Source: VYFG01 sp965248685
Lineage (GTDB): Bacteria > Pseudomonadota > Gammaproteobacteria > Arenicellales > Poriferihabitantaceae
Direction of reading: 5' to 3'
Assembly (NCBI GenBank): GCA_965248685.1
Contig: CBDFKC010000003.1
Span: 1,922,001 to 1,986,000 of the forward strand
DNA length: 64,000 nt
Of this stretch, positions 34,217 to 43,084 are shown one piece after another. Under the pieces are notes generated by a model. The model had not been told where the DNA came from. It saw only the letters and a list, made by a program, of their open reading frames with translations, and searched no databases. The translations under genes were made by a program, and so were the position numbers. The stretch's first letter is position 1. Each line of letters starts with the position of its first letter.

Positions 34217-35037
34217 TCGGCTTCGCCAGGGCTGGCAGGATTCTCCACCGCGACTGCTGTATCGGTTTCCTCGTCGACTTTCTGAATAGTCGCTTCCCAG
34301 TCTTCTTCGCCATAAATTTGGGTCAATACATCCGCAGTCATGCCATCTGGCGGACCATCATAGACAATCTCTCCAAGTTGCAATCCGACGATACGGCGCG
34401 CGAACATCTGGGCCAGCAATACGTCGTGGATATTAATAATGGCGGCCAGCTGACGTTCTTCGCACAACTCACAAATCAATCGCATTATCTGACGGGATGT
34501 TTTTGGGTCGAGGCTCGCGGTGGGTTCATCCACCAATAACAAATCCGGGTTCTGGATCAGAGCGCGACAGATACCCACGCGCTGGCGTTGGCCACCGGAT
34601 AATTCGTCAGCCCGTTTGTCAGCCATATGATCCAGGCCTACCCGTTCGAGCAGTCGAAATGCCTCATCAACATCTTTTTGCGGAAACTTACGCATAAAGC
34701 TACGCCAGAATCCAACATACCCCAGCCTTCCCGACAATACGTTTTCCATTACCGATAAGCGCTCGACCAGGGCGTATTCCTGAAAGATCATTCCCATTCT
34801 GCGTCTGGCTTTGCGCAGTGGCCCGGTACCGAGTCGAACCAGATCCGACTCGCCAAGCAGAATGCTGCCGGAAGTTGGTTCCACCAGACGATTAACGCAG
34901 CGGATTAGTGTGCTTTTGCCGGCCCCTGACGGTCCGATAAGTGCCATCACCTGGCCCCGCGGAACTTGCAGGCTGACATTTTTCAGCGCTTTATCTCCCG
35001 TCTTATATTGCTTGTCGAGATTTTTTATTTGAAGCAT
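34213..35037 (-). CDS. phnC: Phosphonate/phosphate-type ABC ATPase PhnC
   Basis: 274 aa. Walker A is GPSGAGKST (residues 33-41), the Q-loop is MIFQEYALVERLSVMENVL, the signature is LSGGQRQRVGICRAL and Walker B is LLVDEPTASLDPK. The VERLSVMENVLSGRLGY stretch is characteristic of PhnC. A C-terminal acidic tail of about 20 residues (ending in ENPASPGEAE) is an extension. It follows phnD by 162 bp, with a hairpin between them. Confidence 0.9.
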   Translation of the reverse strand: MLQIKNLDKQYKTGDKALKNVSLQVPRGQVMALIGPSGAGKSTLIRCVNRLVEPTSGSILLGESDLVRLGTGPLRKARRRMGMIFQEYALVERLSVMENVLSGRLGYVGFWRSFMRKFPQKDVDEAFRLLERVGLDHMADKRADELSGGQRQRVGICRALIQNPDLLLVDEPTASLDPKTSRQIMRLICELCEERQLAAIINIHDVLLAQMFARRIVGLQLGEIVYDGPPDGMTADVLTQIYGEEDWEATIQKVDEETDTAVAVENPASPGEAE

Positions 35038-35151
35038 TGGTAACGATCGCGGGAAGGGTTGGAAAACCGCAAATAAAACGGTCGAATAATTATTGGATTA
35101 AATTAGTTTGACGCAACTAGTCCAGTCACCATAGTTTCGGAACCAGTTTAT

Positions 35152-35183
35152 ACAGCAGCCATGGGTATCGCCATGGCCGCTGT
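35152..35183 (-). terminator. Intra-operon hairpin between phnD and phnC
   Basis: Arms 35152-35164 and 35171-35183 pair over 13 positions around a 6-base loop. The one mismatch on the plus strand becomes a G-U pair on the minus-strand RNA. The T run lies on the plus-strand side, so on the transcribed strand it is not a classical terminator. It may protect the phnD message or limit read-through. Confidence 0.5.
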
Positions 35184-35199
35184 TTTTTACAAACTTCTG

Positions 35200-36171
35200 C
35201 TATTTGCAGTCGTAGCTCACACCATTGGCTGCGTCAATTTGGCGAATTACACTCCAATCGGATTTGTGGTGGATAGAGACAAACCGACCTTCTTTTTGAA
35301 ATTCTTCCTGTAACGCGGAACCTTCCCATTGAAAAGTAAAAAACGCTTGTTTGATTTTTGCAGCCACTGCTGGATGCAAATTATGCGCGTGGCCGTAACC
35401 AGTAGTTGGAAATGTTTGGGATTTGTAAATCGTCCGTATCATCGCGGGGTCAACCACATCCCGGTCAATCATTCGCTTGAGCACAGAATTCGCAATCGCC
35501 GCGGCTTCATAGTCTTTGTTGGCGATTCCCAAAATTGAATTGTCATGCTTGCCGGAATACGCCGCTTCGAAATCTTTATCCGGCTCAATACCAAATTCTG
35601 ACTTAAGCAATGCCGACGGTGCTTTAAATCCAGAGTTGGAGGTTGGCGAAGTAAAGGCCATCGATCGGCCTTTGATGTCCGATGGCGTCATGATGGGACT
35701 GTCGGCAGGTACGATAATCTCCATTTCGTAGCCAAACGAGCCATCTTCTGATGCCATCATGGCGAATGGAACCATGCCGGCGCAGGATACTGCCACCGGA
35801 TTACCTCCAGTATTTACCCCGGCTATATGTAACCGTCCGGAACGCATAGCTTCATATTGGGCGGCGTATGATTGCACCGGAAAAAACACAACTTTTTTGC
35901 CGGTAACTTCGGCCATATGGTTGATAAAACCGTCCCAGACCTTGGCGTACACCGCAGGATCTTCGACTGGTGTATACGAGAAAATTATGGTGTCTGGATC
36001 TGACCAGTCATTTTGGTCGAGGGGTAAATCTGCGACCAGATCTCCATCGCGATCACAGTATTGCTGGTCCAGAGTGCCCCGGGGACAATCTTGCGCCTGG
36101 ACAAATAGTGAAAAAGAAGCCAGCGTGAATAGTATGGCAATTTGAGAGACTATTAATTTAATTTTTTTCAT
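35200..36171 (-). CDS. phnD: Phosphonate/phosphate-type solute-binding protein PhnD
   Basis: 323 aa periplasmic binding protein. A Sec signal ends near FVQAQD (residue 27). The oxyanion-binding FTSPTSNSGFKAPSALL lies near residue 173 and is the PhnD hallmark. YSGKHDNSILGIANKDYEAA follows. Between the signal peptide and the binding domain is a short acidic Cys-containing DRDGDLVADLPLD, resembling a calcium-binding loop and unusual for PhnD. It heads the phnDCEE unit. Ligand (phosphonate, phosphite or phosphate ester) is not decided by sequence. Confidence 0.88.
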   Translation of the reverse strand: MKKIKLIVSQIAILFTLASFSLFVQAQDCPRGTLDQQYCDRDGDLVADLPLDQNDWSDPDTIIFSYTPVEDPAVYAKVWDGFINHMAEVTGKKVVFFPVQSYAAQYEAMRSGRLHIAGVNTGGNPVAVSCAGMVPFAMMASEDGSFGYEMEIIVPADSPIMTPSDIKGRSMAFTSPTSNSGFKAPSALLKSEFGIEPDKDFEAAYSGKHDNSILGIANKDYEAAAIANSVLKRMIDRDVVDPAMIRTIYKSQTFPTTGYGHAHNLHPAVAAKIKQAFFTFQWEGSALQEEFQKEGRFVSIHHKSDWSVIRQIDAANGVSYDCK

Positions 36172-36267
36172 CGGTTAATTCCTCTTTATCGTTTAGTTTT
36201 TATGGTTTAGATTCAATTTAGCAACCTACCAGGTTTTATACTCAAGATATCTTACTTTGGGTGGTTT

Positions 36268-38046
36268 TCACACCCATATCCAGAGAATCATCGGTACAGC
36301 TACTGTAACAATGACAATATCCAGCGGCAACCCCATCCTCCAATAATCGCCAAAATTATAACCTCCCGGACCCATCACCAGCGTATTCGACTGGTGCCCA
36401 ATTGGAGTCAGGTAGGGTGAGGCCGCGCCAATTGCCACGGCCATCAGAAACGGATCGGGCGGCAGGTGCAAACCATTTGCGAGGCTAAGCGCGACCGGAG
36501 CCATCAGTACGGCGGTGGGGGTATTGTGAATCACATCCGACATCAGCATCGTGGTCACAATCAATAAAGCCAGAATACCCCATAACGGTACACTGTCCGC
36601 CATGGATATAATGCCGCTGGCTATAATTTCGGTGCCCCCGGTTGATTGCAAGGCTTCTCCAACTGGAATTAAAAAACCAAGCAAAACCACCACTGGCCAT
36701 TCAATACTGCGATAGACCTCGCGCAGGGATATCATCCTGAACACCACCAGTGCCCCGACCACCGTGGCAAATGCAATATGTACTGGAAGCCATCCCAGTG
36801 CTGCGCAAACAATACCGGCGGCGAAAAGTCCCGGGGTCAGGATTGATCCCCTGCGTCGGGTAATTTCGAGACCTCTATTTTTTAGCGCAAGACAGCCAAT
36901 TGAGCTGCATAACTGCTGAATCGCTGGGGCTTCACCCTGTAACAACAAAACATCGCCGGTTTTAAACCTAACGTTCTTGAGTCTGGCCTGGGAGGCGCTC
37001 CCTTCCCGGGCGATGGCGAGTAAATTTACCCCGAAGCGTTTGTGCATCAAGATCCCGCGCATGGATAGCCCCTCAATCATCGAATTGGGCATCACTACCA
37101 CCTCGATAACCCGGACATCGGGGGATTTGAATAGTTGGGGATCTATGGATTCGGTTCCAGCTTCGACCAGACCCGGATTCTCGAACAAAGGCTGGAGAGA
37201 TTCACTCTCGCCTTCCATCACCAGAATATCTCCAGGGTACAAAGGTTCGCTGATTGTCGGTGCCAATCGTTGGCGATGGTTTCGTATGATGGCCATTACC
37301 GAAACTTCGTTTTCGCACATAGACTCGAGGGCTCCCACCGTACTATCCGCTAGTGGTGACTCTTCAGGAATTCGAATTTCAGTAATGTATTTCGCGATTT
37401 GAAATTGTTCGTCTATGTTTCCTGCCGCGGTAAGATGGTGCCGCGGAAGCAGGCGCCAGCCAATCGTAACAATGAACAAAATACCGCATAGCGCCACAAC
37501 AAAACCAACCGGAGTAAAATCAAACATGGTAAATGGTTGCCCCAGGTTGTTCTCGCGAAAAGTCGCGATAACTATATTGGGCGGTGTACCAATCAAAGTG
37601 ACGAGACCACCGAGCAGGCTGGCGAACGATAGCGGCATTAATAAATTGGAAGCTGGCCGTTTCGCTCTATGGGCATCACGCATGGTGATCGGCATCATTA
37701 AAGCAAGGGCCCCAATATTATTCATAAATGCGGAGAGCAAAGCAGTAATGCCGCAATTAGCTAATAATTGACTGAACAGTCTGCCTCTGGCCAGAGCCAG
37801 GTAGCGCAAAAATAATTCGACCACGCCCGATGATTGCAGCGCCTGACTGATTACCAAAACACAAGCCACAGTAATAACCGCCGGGTGTGAAAATCCGTCG
37901 AAGGCGTGACTCTCTGGTACGATATTGGTAAACACCGCAGCGACCAGGGCAAATCCGGCGACCACGTCATAACGCCAGTGATTCCAGACGAACAGAATCA
38001 TGGCGACCCCAAGAATCGAAAATACGCTTATTTGTTCTATTGTCAT
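36268..38046 (-). CDS. SLC13/DASS-type carrier with TrkA_C domains
   Basis: 592 aa. Eleven or more hydrophobic segments in two halves (about 1-190 and 400-592) flank two soluble TrkA_C (RCK_C) domains at about 205-290 and 300-375. Conserved transport motifs are NNIGALALMMPITM near residue 110, SFASLLGGLVTLIGTPPNIVI near 145 and the second-half HNTPTAVLMAPVALSLA. This is the Sac1/CitT-like branch that carries sulfate, dicarboxylates or other anions with Na+. Substrate not assignable. It stands alone downstream of the phn cluster. Confidence 0.82.
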   Translation of the reverse strand: MTIEQISVFSILGVAMILFVWNHWRYDVVAGFALVAAVFTNIVPESHAFDGFSHPAVITVACVLVISQALQSSGVVELFLRYLALARGRLFSQLLANCGITALLSAFMNNIGALALMMPITMRDAHRAKRPASNLLMPLSFASLLGGLVTLIGTPPNIVIATFRENNLGQPFTMFDFTPVGFVVALCGILFIVTIGWRLLPRHHLTAAGNIDEQFQIAKYITEIRIPEESPLADSTVGALESMCENEVSVMAIIRNHRQRLAPTISEPLYPGDILVMEGESESLQPLFENPGLVEAGTESIDPQLFKSPDVRVIEVVVMPNSMIEGLSMRGILMHKRFGVNLLAIAREGSASQARLKNVRFKTGDVLLLQGEAPAIQQLCSSIGCLALKNRGLEITRRRGSILTPGLFAAGIVCAALGWLPVHIAFATVVGALVVFRMISLREVYRSIEWPVVVLLGFLIPVGEALQSTGGTEIIASGIISMADSVPLWGILALLIVTTMLMSDVIHNTPTAVLMAPVALSLANGLHLPPDPFLMAVAIGAASPYLTPIGHQSNTLVMGPGGYNFGDYWRMGLPLDIVIVTVAVPMILWIWV

Positions 38047-38226
38047 TGCGTTGACCTGGGGAAAATCCTTTGGGTTAAATCAGTCTATAAAAATCAGAAT
38101 AAGACCGCCGTGGGAATAAGTCAATGTTTGGAATTTGACAGGTTGCTTCAACTGCTGAGTTTCAAGCATTGCTGAAGGCAGAAATTTTGTTCGGCTTAGC
38201 CAACAGGTGAAACTGATAAATTCAGC

Positions 38227-39351
38227 TTAGTGATACCCGGTCATTTCCAAATAACCTTTGCCAATCTCCCTGTCACTTAGTTTAATTGCCACCAAACCCT
38301 CCCAGTACCTGACGCTAAGTGCCATCTCCTGTGAATCCAGCAGCGCTTCCACAACCCAGGTTTGGTTCAGTGGTTTTATTTCAAGCTCCCACGCCACCGG
38401 GTAACGGGTACCAGCGGAATTTTTCCACCACCTTTTCGGTTCAAGCGTTACGTCATCGAATTTTAGCTGGGTGATTTGACCTTCAGCACTAACAATACTT
38501 CCCGCGCTGTGCCGATCAGCATTCCCCTGGGAATTGCGCAAATGATAGAACATCAAATCACTGCCGTCGTCGAGTTGCATCGAAAACCAATCCCATCCCA
38601 CCTGGTCTTTACCCAGCGCGCTACTACTCCACTCACGATCCAACCAGGACAACCCGGTGACAGAATGCGACTGTCCGTGGATTTCAATGGATCCTTCGCT
38701 ATGTAATCGGGTTACAGAGTAATAGTATGACGCATTGCCATTTTCACTACTCTTCTGACTGAGCCCCTGGTTTCCCTGAAGAACTGGTGCTTTGGCTGGA
38801 ACCAGGTTAAGTTTGAGTTGAAAATCTTCAGTAGGAATATCCAGTTGCCACGGAGAATCAAGGGTAGGGCTGAACATCTTCCAATTTCCCACCCATATTT
38901 TATAGGAATCAATGCGAATCCCTGCTAACCCCACTGCTTCACGACTGAAACGCTCCCGAGCATAGTGTTTCTTTGCATTGATATCGGTTAGCGCAACGTG
39001 CGCCATCCAGACATGATTGGTGGCCCAGTTGGATCGACGTTGAGTATTCGATTCCGTTGCCAGGGCGATCCTGAAAAAAGTGACCTGATATCCATATTGT
39101 CGCCCCTGTCCGGCCGCAATATTGCCAGTGAGATACCACCATTCATTACGGAAACCATCATGGGGACCATGGTCTTCCGGGAAGCTGAATTTGCGTGGTT
39201 TATCGGCAAATAAAAAACCTGAGTTCTCGGTTTGACCCAATGCCTGCTGTAAAGAAATAGAGGTCGACTCAGGCGTTTCCCCAGAACATGCCGACAGCAG
39301 CGCAATCAGAAGTATTAGATAACAATCGCTATAACGTGGCATTAATTTCAT
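38227..39351 (-). CDS. attH: AttH-like lipocalin-type lipoprotein
   Basis: 374 aa. A lipoprotein signal ends in LLSACSGE, so it is lipid-anchored outside the inner membrane. The mature part has the CrtC/AttH-type beta-barrel pattern: FPEDHGPHDGFRNEWWYLTG near residue 58, YGYQVTFFRIAL, and GLSWLDREWSSSALG near 230. Its ATG overlaps the stop of the permease gene by four bases. In known att clusters AttH accompanies the AttEFG ABC components. The trio here is ATPase, single large permease and AttH. Confidence 0.8.
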   Translation of the reverse strand: MKLMPRYSDCYLILLIALLSACSGETPESTSISLQQALGQTENSGFLFADKPRKFSFPEDHGPHDGFRNEWWYLTGNIAAGQGRQYGYQVTFFRIALATESNTQRRSNWATNHVWMAHVALTDINAKKHYARERFSREAVGLAGIRIDSYKIWVGNWKMFSPTLDSPWQLDIPTEDFQLKLNLVPAKAPVLQGNQGLSQKSSENGNASYYYSVTRLHSEGSIEIHGQSHSVTGLSWLDREWSSSALGKDQVGWDWFSMQLDDGSDLMFYHLRNSQGNADRHSAGSIVSAEGQITQLKFDDVTLEPKRWWKNSAGTRYPVAWELEIKPLNQTWVVEALLDSQEMALSVRYWEGLVAIKLSDREIGKGYLEMTGYH

Positions 39352-41867
39352 TCTTCCCGAAGTGCTTCTGCGGGAAGCGTGCGCGACATTTTATAGCCGG
39401 GATAGATGCCGGCCAGGATGGCAGCGCCAAGAGCAAGCAGAAGGGCTTCCCAATAGATATTCGCATTAAATTCTGGATTCAGGGTCCAGCCAAATGCGCG
39501 CAGATTGATAACATAAATGAGGACCTGGGAAATCAGCCAGCCCAGGGGCAACGCGAGTAGTCCCGCGAATAATCCCATCAGACTGGTTTGCAGCGTGGTT
39601 AACTTAATTAAATCTAATCGAGTGAAACCGCTGGCTCGGAGCACCGCATTTTCCCGCGCCCGTTCAAACTGCAGTGCCATCAGCGCCGATAAAATTCCGA
39701 CAAATGCCACTATGATGACTAACAGGCGCAATACGCGAGTAATGGTAAATGTGCGATCAAATACATTCATGGTAAATCCCAGAATATCCTTATTGGAACG
39801 CGCTCTGATGCGAGGATCATATTCAAGAGCCAGAGCCCGAATTTTAGTAAAAGGATGATTGGGTGATTCGCTATCGCGCAAGTAAACCCCTATGGAGGAG
39901 ATGCTGACGTCATTCCAGTTGTCCGCGTAGATCTGCCTGTCCATTACCAGAATGCCACGATCGGATCCGTAGTCAGAGAAAATGCCGCCAATCGTATAAG
40001 GTCTTAATCCCTCGGCCGTATACAAACCGACTTTATCGCCGACCGAAACATTCTGATGAAAAGCATAGGGTTCCGAGATCAAGATTACCTCACCAAGGTG
40101 AAATCGCTGCCATAGATCAGGTGGAGGATCGTCGCTAAATACAAAACTCGTATAACTCGGCGCTGCCATTTCAATCGCCAACAGGTCAACCGGACCAGAT
40201 TCTGCCTCGACCTCAACCCGGCGCCCGGTACTCAAGGCTTCAATATTATTCATCGCTGTTAGCCGATCAATCAGCCCTTCGGGTAATGGCGTGGCCACAC
40301 GTCTTGACGAACTATGTGGTATCGATAGATAGAGGTCACCTTTAAGTGACTGGGTTAGCCAGTTTTCCACCGTCGAGCGAAAGCTTTCTACCATGATGCC
40401 CATGCCGATGGTCGCCGCGATAGCCATGGTGAGGGCAGCAATCGCCAGACCAGTCCGGCTTAAGCTGGCGCTGATTCCGCGGCCGGCAAACAGACCGGTG
40501 AAGCCAAATATTCGTTGAAGCGCGGGAGTCGTCAGATAACACAATCCCAGAACCATCGCCGGGACCCCGAGGCAAAACCCGGTAATCAGAAAAAACAGCC
40601 CGGAAAATCCTGGAAGCAATGAGCGATCCGGTAGCTGGATGCAATATATCCCCAACCCAATTGCGAAAACTCCCCCGACAACCAACCAGGGCAATGCGTT
40701 ATATGTTCTCTGTTCTGATACTGAGCGCCTGGCGGCGGCCTGGGGCCGTGAGCCTGCGGCTTCCAACGCTGGAATAATTGTGGCAATCAGCGTGGTCACG
40801 ATTCCAAGTAACAGACCTTTGTAGAGCATGCTGGGCTGGATCAGCAATTCCGTTATGCTGGAGTTAAAATACAGATCATTGACTGTGCGCGCGACCAGTT
40901 TTACCAATCCCTGCCCAAGTAATATTCCGCCAAGTAAGCCAAACAGGGTTCCGATAAGACCGAGCAGTAAGGCCTCAGACAAAATGCGTAAAAACAGTTG
41001 CTGTCTGGTCACCCCGATCATGCGTAACATGCCCAATAGCCTGCGCCGCTGTAATACTGAAAAACTGGTGGCGTTATAAATCAGAAACCCGCCCACCAGT
41101 AGCGCGAGTAAACTCATCGCAGTAAGATTGGTTTGGAACGATTTGCTTAAATCTGCAACCGCCTGGCTGCGATTTTCGGGTACGACCAAACGGATGTCCG
41201 GCGGCAATTTTGCTGTTAGCCGCTTTTGATCTGCTTCACTCAGGATCAAGTCAATACGATCGATCCGACCAAACTTTTCAAATATTTCCTGAGCGGTGGC
41301 GATGTCGGCGACTAACAGTGATTCCAGCGAAGGGTCGTCAGGTTTTCCAAAAAGTCCCGCAATCACCATTTCTTTGTTCACCCCGGCAGCCTTGACGGTT
41401 ACCCGGTCGGCTGCTTTAACATCCAACTTCCCAGCGCTGATTGCACTCATTAGGACGGACCCGGATTCGGTAAGCAGCTTCGCCGCACCCGTGATACTGG
41501 TCATGTTGGAGAATGTGCGAAAAGGAAATTCTGCTAAGGGATCGAGACCTAATAACGTGAAGGATTGACCGCTAAATTTAATTGTTCCTTCGATTACGGG
41601 TGCCGAATTATCCAGTCCATAATCGAGTCGGGCCTCGGTATAGAATCTTTCATCAATACCGTCTGGTCCCCCTATCAGCTGATGGGTAGCGGCGCCGGTA
41701 ATCTGTTCCATTGATCGGGAAAAAGATTGGCGCACGCTTTGGTTAGCCAGATCAACCGCAACCACAATAGCGACTCCAAGGGTAATGCCCAATATCGAAA
41801 GCAGCGTCTGCCAACGGTGATTTCCCAGATGACGTATCAGGGCGAGCCAGACAGGATCTTTCACCAT
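39348..41867 (-). CDS. Large MacB/FtsX-type ABC permease (AttF/G-like)
   Basis: 839 aa inner-membrane protein with an N-terminal helix (LGITLGVAIVVAVDLANQSV) and a periplasmic MacB_PCD-like domain. Two FtsX-type bundles lie at about 265-380 and 720-835, with a second periplasmic domain at about 510-700. This two-bundle form resembles YbbP and AttF/AttG fused in one chain. Such permeases work with a LolD-type ATPase in lipoprotein or envelope handling rather than uptake. Its start overlaps the ATPase gene end by seven bases and its stop overlaps attH. Confidence 0.82.
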   Translation of the reverse strand: MVKDPVWLALIRHLGNHRWQTLLSILGITLGVAIVVAVDLANQSVRQSFSRSMEQITGAATHQLIGGPDGIDERFYTEARLDYGLDNSAPVIEGTIKFSGQSFTLLGLDPLAEFPFRTFSNMTSITGAAKLLTESGSVLMSAISAGKLDVKAADRVTVKAAGVNKEMVIAGLFGKPDDPSLESLLVADIATAQEIFEKFGRIDRIDLILSEADQKRLTAKLPPDIRLVVPENRSQAVADLSKSFQTNLTAMSLLALLVGGFLIYNATSFSVLQRRRLLGMLRMIGVTRQQLFLRILSEALLLGLIGTLFGLLGGILLGQGLVKLVARTVNDLYFNSSITELLIQPSMLYKGLLLGIVTTLIATIIPALEAAGSRPQAAARRSVSEQRTYNALPWLVVGGVFAIGLGIYCIQLPDRSLLPGFSGLFFLITGFCLGVPAMVLGLCYLTTPALQRIFGFTGLFAGRGISASLSRTGLAIAALTMAIAATIGMGIMVESFRSTVENWLTQSLKGDLYLSIPHSSSRRVATPLPEGLIDRLTAMNNIEALSTGRRVEVEAESGPVDLLAIEMAAPSYTSFVFSDDPPPDLWQRFHLGEVILISEPYAFHQNVSVGDKVGLYTAEGLRPYTIGGIFSDYGSDRGILVMDRQIYADNWNDVSISSIGVYLRDSESPNHPFTKIRALALEYDPRIRARSNKDILGFTMNVFDRTFTITRVLRLLVIIVAFVGILSALMALQFERARENAVLRASGFTRLDLIKLTTLQTSLMGLFAGLLALPLGWLISQVLIYVINLRAFGWTLNPEFNANIYWEALLLALGAAILAGIYPGYKMSRTLPAEALREE

Positions 41868-42568
41868 GTAAAGTCTGGGTTGGCTTCGACCACTTTGCCG
41901 GATTCAAGTACGATCATTCGATCTGCTGACTGGGCGACTTCCAGGCTATGGGTCACGATCAGCAGGGTTTGCGCCGAGTCGGTGGTCAGTCCGGTGAGCA
42001 AGTCGATGACGTTGCGGCCGGATTCAGCGTCGAGATTACCGGTTGGTTCGTCGGCCAGTACCAATGAGGGCCGATGGGCCAGGCCCCGGGCGATGGCAAC
42101 TCGTTGTTGTTCCCCTCCAGAAAGTTGGTCGGGAAAGTTGCTGCCGCGGTCAGCAAGTCCCACCCGGTGAAGCATTTCTACCGTCCTCGACTCTATTAAA
42201 TCACTCGAAACGTGGTTTAGTTGTAGCGGCAGGGCGACGTTCTCCGCAACCGAAAGGGTCGGAATGAGATTGAAAAACTGGTAGATAAAGCCGATATGGC
42301 GACGCCGGAACAGGGTGCGTTGATTTTCGCTGAGATTGGTCAGACTCTCGCCATCCATAACGATTTCTCCTTGATCGGCCTGGTCTATGCCTGCGATCAA
42401 ATTGAGCAGGGTGGATTTGCCACTGCCGCTTCGTCCTAATAGTGCCAACCGTTCACCACGATTGATATGCAGATCGACACCCATTAAAACATCTCGGCGT
42501 CGTTCACCCTCGTCAAACCATCGGGTTAATCCATGCGCGCTTAACAGTAACTCGGGATGTTTTTTCAT
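41861..42568 (-). CDS. attE: LolD/YbbA-type ABC ATPase (AttE-like)
   Basis: 235 aa from the ATG at 42568. The frame continues 57 codons upstream to 42739 but that stretch is arginine-rich, covers a hairpin and overlaps the neighbouring gene, so it is not counted. Walker A is LGRSGSGKST, the Q-loop GFIYQFFNLIPTLSV, the signature LSGGEQQRVAIARGL and Walker B LVLADEPTGNLD. These place it with LolD/MacB ATPases, partner of the large permease. No ribosome-binding site is visible; a 14-bp perfect hairpin ends two bases before the start codon. Confidence 0.85.
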   Translation of the reverse strand: MKKHPELLLSAHGLTRWFDEGERRRDVLMGVDLHINRGERLALLGRSGSGKSTLLNLIAGIDQADQGEIVMDGESLTNLSENQRTLFRRRHIGFIYQFFNLIPTLSVAENVALPLQLNHVSSDLIESRTVEMLHRVGLADRGSNFPDQLSGGEQQRVAIARGLAHRPSLVLADEPTGNLDAESGRNVIDLLTGLTTDSAQTLLIVTHSLEVAQSADRMIVLESGKVVEANPDFTW

Positions 42569-42570
42569 AC

Positions 42571-42612
42571 ACCGATTATCGCGCGTTCTGGGCGGAAAGC
42601 GCGATAATCGGT
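42571..42612 (-). repeat. Perfect 14-bp inverted repeat at the ATPase start
   Basis: ACCGATTATCGCGC (42571-42584) and GCGCGATAATCGGT (42599-42612) form a perfect 14-bp stem with a 14-base loop. On the minus strand it follows the small secreted protein's stop by 11 bases and ends two bases before the ATPase start. It is either the terminator of the small gene (no U tract) or a structure that controls translation of the ATPase. Confidence 0.75.
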
Positions 42613-42623
42613 ATTTGGCTAAT

Positions 42624-42995
42624 CTAACTCTCGATATTCCAGACGTTTTTGAGGGCTTTGCCTTTTTTGTATAGTTGCAGCGTATTGGCGTCAATTCTCT
42701 CGACATCCCAGCAGTAATTACCGTCGCCCCAGTTCTCACACCATTTTCCTTTCTTTACCTTCCATCTGTAGGAATAGGGACTGCCATTAAATTTTCCTTT
42801 ACCCTTGCCCTTGGCTTTACCCTTTTTATCTTCACCATAAACCTGGGACCATTTACTGACGCCGTCTTTGCTTGAAATCCCTGAGATGGTTGCCCCTGGG
42901 AAAGTTTCCAATAGCTCTTCTTTGGTCAAAAAAGTTTGACTTATGGCCAGCGGGCTGACCAACATCAGTCCCAATAACAGACTTGTTATTTTCAT
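42624..42995 (-). CDS. Small secreted protein, lysine/glycine-rich segment
   Basis: 123 aa. A Sec signal (MKITSLLLGLMLVSPLAIS) is followed by a small domain that I do not firmly recognise. It contains a KKGKAKGKGKGKF basic repeat at about residues 57-69 and two Cys (in WCENWGDGNYCWDV) that could form a disulfide. The layout resembles small DUF995-type exported proteins, but weakly. A strong GGAGGTG site at 43001-43007 lies five bases before the ATG, suggesting high expression. It is upstream of the att-like ABC genes on the same strand, separated by the hairpin. Confidence 0.65.
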   Translation of the reverse strand: MKITSLLLGLMLVSPLAISQTFLTKEELLETFPGATISGISSKDGVSKWSQVYGEDKKGKAKGKGKGKFNGSPYSYRWKVKKGKWCENWGDGNYCWDVERIDANTLQLYKKGKALKNVWNIES

Positions 42996-43084
42996 ATAAA
43001 CACCTCCACATTGATTAATTAAAAAAATCTCACATGCCGTTTATACAATTATGTATTACGACATAATGTGGGAATAATCACACG

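Noticed and set aside
42569..42739. 57-codon upstream extension of the LolD-type ATPase frame
   Set aside because: It crosses a perfect hairpin and overlaps the small secreted protein gene, and its residues do not resemble the family.
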